From the NCBI GenBank assembly GCA_015493185.1, contig WGDQ01000064.1, positions 1-6,749 on the forward strand: a stretch of DNA of 6,749 bases. The letters run 5' to 3'. The notes under the pieces are model-generated. The model was not told the origin of the DNA and searched no databases. It saw only the letters and a program-made list of their open reading frames with translations. The position numbers were made by a program, and so were the translations under genes. Of the stretch, positions 6,001 to 6,749 are shown piece after piece. This DNA comes from Planctomycetaceae bacterium (lineage in GTDB: Bacteria; Planctomycetota; Planctomycetia; Pirellulales; JAEUIK01). The number at the start of each line of letters is the position of its first letter. Position 1 is the first letter of the stretch.

Positions 6001-6749
6001 TGCTTACGCGAGAGAACGCCAGTCGCTTCAGGCAGCCATTGCACCGCTTGAAGGTCTCGACCGACAGCTCGACACGCTTTGCAGCGCCTATGTGATTGAG
6101 ATGCTCGCTTCGGCCGGACTGTTTGCGGCTGCTGGCCAAACATGCGACCTTGATCAGATTTGCCAGGCTCTGAAGGTCGATGCGCGTCGCGCGTCAAAAT
6201 TCCGTCGGCTTTTGCGGCGCTTGCTGGCCATGCTTACCGAAGACGGTTGGCTTCGCCTGCACAACGAGCGGTGGATTGCCGTGCGCCCATGCACCGCGAC
6301 AGCAGCACGGACCGAACAACGTCGCGTGCAGCTAGTCGACCGTTTCCCGCAATTGAAACTTCAGATCGAATTTCTATCGCGTTGCGGGGGTCGCTTGGCC
6401 GAGGTCGTCCGCGGCGAGTGCGACCCGCTCGATCTGCTTTTCCCAGGCGGCAGCTACGAGCAGGCCCAACAACTTTACGAACAATCGCCTTGGCCGCGTT
6501 ACTATGCGCGACTGGCTGGCGTGGTACTCGCAGCTCTGTGTCGCCATGCGTCGCCGCAACGGCCGCTGCGAGTGTTGGAAGTCGGCGCCGGCACAGGCGG
6601 AACCACCGTGCATCTGCTCGAGGCAATCGGCTCGCTCCCGGTGCACTACGAATTTACCGACGTCTCGAAAGCATTTGTTGAGCGAGCCGCTGCCCGATGG
6701 GCCGAGCCACGGCATTTGGTCTTCCGCCAGCTCGATATCGAGCTGGCTC
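1..6749 (+). CDS. Modular type I polyketide synthase, internal fragment (KR-ACP / KS-AT0-KR-cMT)
   Basis: Frame 2 is open across the whole window: 2249 sense codons from 2 to 6748, with single leftover bases at each end, and neither start nor stop present. Translation gives PKS domains in order: KR C-terminus (residues 1-101), ACP (184-258), KS (394-845), KS-AT linker (846-953), degenerate AT (954-1210), post-AT linker (to 1325), KR (1385-1934) and the start of a carbon methyltransferase (1985-2249). Catalytic residues of ACP, KS and KR are intact, while those of the AT are not. The polypeptide is a cytosolic multidomain assembly-line enzyme that would extend an acyl chain by one two-carbon unit, methylate it and reduce it. 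Domains are joined by unusually long, low-complexity Ala/Ser/Thr/Pro/Gln linkers. The product cannot be named from this fragment, and no gene symbol can be assigned. Identification as a PKS is very secure; the chemistry is inferred. Confidence 0.97.
2..302 (+). other. Ketoreductase domain of the upstream module, C-terminal part
   Basis: The first 101 residues are the end of a short-chain-dehydrogenase-like KR. The catalytic Tyr (residue 5) and the Asn four residues later (residue 9) lie in GDYSAANRYLDAFA, followed by the conserved INWSMWAETGMA segment and a terminal strand, VVVTRY. In this family Tyr is the proton donor for reducing a beta-ketoacyl-ACP to a beta-hydroxyacyl-ACP with NADPH. 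The NADPH site, the Lys and the Ser lie upstream of the window, so activity and stereochemistry cannot be fully judged. It belongs to the same module as the ACP that follows. No dehydratase or methyltransferase lies between this KR and the ACP, so that module should hand on a hydroxyacyl chain unless such domains sit upstream. Confidence 0.93.
303..550 (+). other. Low-complexity KR-ACP linker
   Basis: About 83 residues rich in Ala, Ser, Thr, Pro, Glu and Arg connect the upstream KR to the ACP. No domain motif, membrane segment or clear coiled coil is visible. It is probably a flexible tether that gives the ACP reach. It is longer than the short KR-ACP linkers of typical bacterial PKS modules, and similar stretches recur between other domains of this protein. 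Confidence 0.7.
551..775 (+). other. Acyl carrier protein (phosphopantetheine attachment) domain
   Basis: Residues 184-258 form a four-helix carrier domain of about 75 residues, the usual size. The signature LGVDSVVAAEM places the 4'-phosphopantetheine serine at residue 218 (codon 653-655). It is preceded by an amphipathic helix (ILLDLLAEAL) and followed by the typical LPRTLLFDHPTVEALA segment. A phosphopantetheinyl transferase would convert it to the holo form, which carries the growing acyl chain as a thioester from the upstream module to the following KS. There is only one ACP here, not a tandem pair. The domain is intact and presumably functional. Confidence 0.95.
779..814 (+). repeat. 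Two-copy 18-base tandem repeat, LAATGI-LPATGI
   Basis: Two adjacent 18-base units differ at one base (gcc against ccc in the second codon) and encode LAATGI and LPATGI. The unit length is a multiple of three, so the reading frame is kept. The repeat starts just after the last ACP helix. It looks like a recent small tandem duplication tolerated in a flexible linker. Confidence 0.9.
1127..1180 (+). repeat. Three-copy 18-base tandem repeat, EDVPEP-EDMPEP-EGVPEP
   Basis: Three consecutive 18-base units encode EDVPEP, EDMPEP and EGVPEP and stop exactly where the KS begins (IAVIGMAGRFPG). Copies differ at only a few positions. The acidic proline-rich stretch is expected to be extended and rigid, spacing the KS from the rest of the linker. 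The end of the last unit overlaps the usual 'EPIAVIG' entry to KS domains, so the array may have grown by duplicating the natural KS lead-in. Confidence 0.92.
1181..2536 (+). other. Beta-ketoacyl synthase (KS) domain
   Basis: Residues 394-845 form a KS, which accepts the upstream acyl chain on its cysteine and condenses it with a malonyl-ACP by decarboxylation. It opens with IAVIGMAGRFPG. The nucleophile is Cys590 in DTACSSSL (codon 1769-1771), and the two catalytic histidines are His725 in ETHGTGTALGDPIE and His765 in KTNIGHLEAAAG. It closes with SSFGFGGTNAHIVVEE. The triad is complete, so condensation is plausible. Oddities: the usual RW motif near the N-terminus is replaced by a Ser/Ala/Arg-rich stretch of about 55 residues (1280-1444), making the domain some 20-25 residues longer than usual; the common MDPQQR reads MHPQQR (His507); FFGISP reads VFRISP. 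The ETHGTGT-LGDPIEIDGL and VKTNIGHLEAAAGIAGL segments resemble KSs of trans-AT systems, a judgement made by eye. Confidence 0.96.
2537..2860 (+). other. KS-AT linker (flanking) subdomain
   Basis: Residues 846-953 match the small alpha/beta linker that packs between KS and AT in type I PKSs and persists as the flanking subdomain in trans-AT PKSs. QVLTLSARDPDTLRHLA is the standard opening. SAADICFTTHVGRAHWEHRLAVV corresponds to the conserved 'ADLAYTLQVGREHFEHRLAVV'-type strand-helix. It ends at HYFKGHALDWRRPKVAFV, where the AT core begins. It has no catalytic role. It is well preserved, which contrasts with the AT that follows. Confidence 0.85.
2861..3631 (+). other. Degenerate, probably inactive acyltransferase domain (AT0)
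   Basis: Residues 954-1210 align with a malonyl/methylmalonyl AT. The order is a PKVAFV start, a helix ending AMWRDWGVEPAACVGGGIGE, a YDTRLPESPWVSSVTGQP strand, then AHWRAWAAGL and the closing VVLHLGLPTLP. Catalytic parts are lost. The GQG oxyanion loop reads PSK (residues 963-965). The GHSxGE elbow reads GGGIGE, so the nucleophilic Ser is Gly1071. The carboxylate-binding Arg, 25 residues later in FabD, is His1096. A His remains at 1125 in VDERRH, where the YASH/HAFH motif would lie. Only 29 residues separate positions 1096 and 1125, against about 84 in FabD, so the ferredoxin-like small subdomain seems missing. The domain can hardly transfer acyl groups. It may survive as a structural or docking scaffold for a separate AT. 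Confidence 0.88.
3305..3334 (+). repeat. Nine-base tandem repeat (QSD)3 at the AT deletion point
   Basis: Three perfect copies of cagtccgat plus a final CAA codon encode QSDQSDQSDQ. The repeat sits between the position of the lost substrate-binding Arg (His1096) and the VDERRH segment, exactly where the AT small subdomain should be. It is probably a flexible polar loop bridging the ends of a deletion, expanded by replication slippage in units that keep the frame. Confidence 0.92.
3632..4153 (+). other. Post-AT linker with LPTYPF motif, followed by low-complexity tail
   Basis: The stretch first holds a Ser/Thr/Ala-rich segment. It then holds a well-conserved post-AT linker: a helix SLAHVIAGLYTTGVAIDW, then WRRYHRGTKQCRVPLPTYPF (F at 3974-3976). 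In PKSs this segment wraps back onto the KS and is kept in both cis-AT and trans-AT proteins. The expected RxRYW after YPF is missing, and the chain runs into about 59 Thr/Pro/Glu/Ser-rich residues. That interval is too short for a dehydratase, and no HxxxGxxxxP motif is present. Confidence 0.8.
4154..5803 (+). other. Ketoreductase (KR) domain, complete, probably B-type
   Basis: The structural half (about 1385-1616) starts at WFYVPALVPAPL and includes VVHLWTALPVP, GFYSVAYLAQAY and QVVWQTGGRFAPTLLP. The catalytic half (about 1684-1934) has the NADPH motif SGGLGDVG (1694-1701), HCAGVMRDRAL, Lys1818 in LRPKALG, Ser1842 in CSSMSALVGG, Tyr1855 and Asn1859 in TYAAANAFMDA, and INWGVWGE. The Ser-Tyr spacing of 13 and Tyr-Asn spacing of 4 are canonical, so it should reduce the beta-keto group with NADPH. 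In the LDD region the third Asp is kept (MRD), and there is no Trp eight residues before Tyr (Val there). By the known KR rules this points to B-type, D-configured alcohol, though the imperfect motif makes that tentative. A 63-residue low-complexity insert separates the halves. Confidence 0.95.
4850..5038 (+). other. Thr/Asn/Ser/Pro-rich insert between the two KR halves
   Basis: About 63 residues of Ser, Thr, Asn, Ala and Pro, with several His, lie between the last strand of the structural KR subdomain (FAPTLLP) and the first strand of the catalytic one (GGVYLISGGLGDVG). PKS KRs normally cross this point with a short loop. The codons stay in frame with no stop, and both flanking halves are intact, so this is a tolerated surface loop and not a frameshift artefact. 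No motif is recognised in it. Confidence 0.75.
5804..5953 (+). other. Gln/Pro/Ala/Thr-rich KR-cMT linker
   Basis: About 50 residues connect the KR to the methyltransferase. A glutamine/proline-rich core at 5852-5887 reads QRHPQPQQPQQQ, written with mixed CAG and CAA codons, so it is not a pure triplet repeat. An Ala/Thr-rich part follows. It is probably a disordered tether. Confidence 0.8.
5954..6749 (+). other. C-methyltransferase (cMT) domain, truncated by the window end
   Basis: From residue 1985 the protein matches the SAM-dependent carbon methyltransferase embedded in PKSs. A helical lid comes first, with LDTLCSAYVIEMLASAGLF, RRLLRRLLAMLTEDGWL, and then RGECDPLDLLFPGGS with QLYEQSPWPRYYARL. 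The SAM-binding motif I is VLEVGAGTGGTT (Gly2195-Gly2200). EFTDVSKAFVERAAARW and FRQLDIEL follow, the usual acidic-loop region. This family transfers a methyl group from S-adenosylmethionine to the alpha carbon of a beta-ketoacyl-ACP, normally before ketoreduction. The catalytic His-Glu region, the end of the domain and the module's ACP lie beyond the window. Every segment seen is intact. The domain follows the KR, an order usual in trans-AT PKSs; in cis-AT modules the MT normally precedes ER/KR. Confidence 0.94.

Noticed and set aside
1..6749. The whole gene as a decaying pseudogene, given the dead AT
   Set aside because: No stop or frameshift occurs in 2249 codons, and the catalytic residues visible in ACP, KS, KR and the SAM motif of the cMT are kept. 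The loss is confined to the AT.

Overview
The whole window lies inside one very large plus-strand gene. Reading frame 2 (codons starting at position 2) stays open for 2249 codons, from the first base to the last, with no start or stop codon in view. It encodes an internal fragment of a modular type I polyketide synthase (PKS). There is no intergenic DNA here, so no promoter, ribosome binding site, terminator, RNA gene or mobile element was found or expected. Residue numbers below count from the codon at 2-4.

Layout: (1) the C-terminal end of a ketoreductase (KR) of an upstream module, about 2-302; (2) a Ser/Thr/Ala/Pro-rich linker, 303-550; (3) an acyl carrier protein (ACP) with the 4'-phosphopantetheine serine in LGVDSVV, 551-775; (4) a 135-residue low-complexity linker carrying two independent 18-base tandem duplications, 776-1180; (5) a ketosynthase (KS) with an intact Cys-His-His triad, 1181-2536; (6) a KS-AT linker, 2537-2860; (7) a recognisable but badly degenerated acyltransferase (AT), 2861-3631; (8) a post-AT linker ending in LPTYPF and a low-complexity tail, to about 4153; (9) a complete KR with an unusual 63-residue insert between its two halves, 4154-5803; (10) a Gln/Pro-rich linker; (11) the N-terminal part and SAM-binding motif of a carbon methyltransferase (cMT), from about 5954 to the window end.

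How it would work: the upstream module leaves a beta-hydroxyacyl chain on the ACP. The KS takes it over and extends it by one malonyl unit. The cMT would methylate the alpha carbon and the KR would reduce the beta-keto group, giving an alpha-methyl-beta-hydroxy intermediate. No dehydratase lies between KS and cMT. The AT cannot plausibly load the extender unit: its GQG loop, nucleophilic serine, carboxylate-binding arginine and probably its small subdomain are gone. The extender must come from another protein, or the module does not elongate. The KR-before-cMT order and the look of the KS favour a trans-AT type of assembly line that still carries a fossil AT.

Organism: the DNA is GC-rich (roughly 60-65 % by eye), but third codon positions are mixed and TTA leucine codons occur. 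That argues against a high-GC actinomycete. The style fits a Gram-negative such as a planctomycete or myxobacterium, or an uncultured symbiont, but the sequence alone does not settle this.
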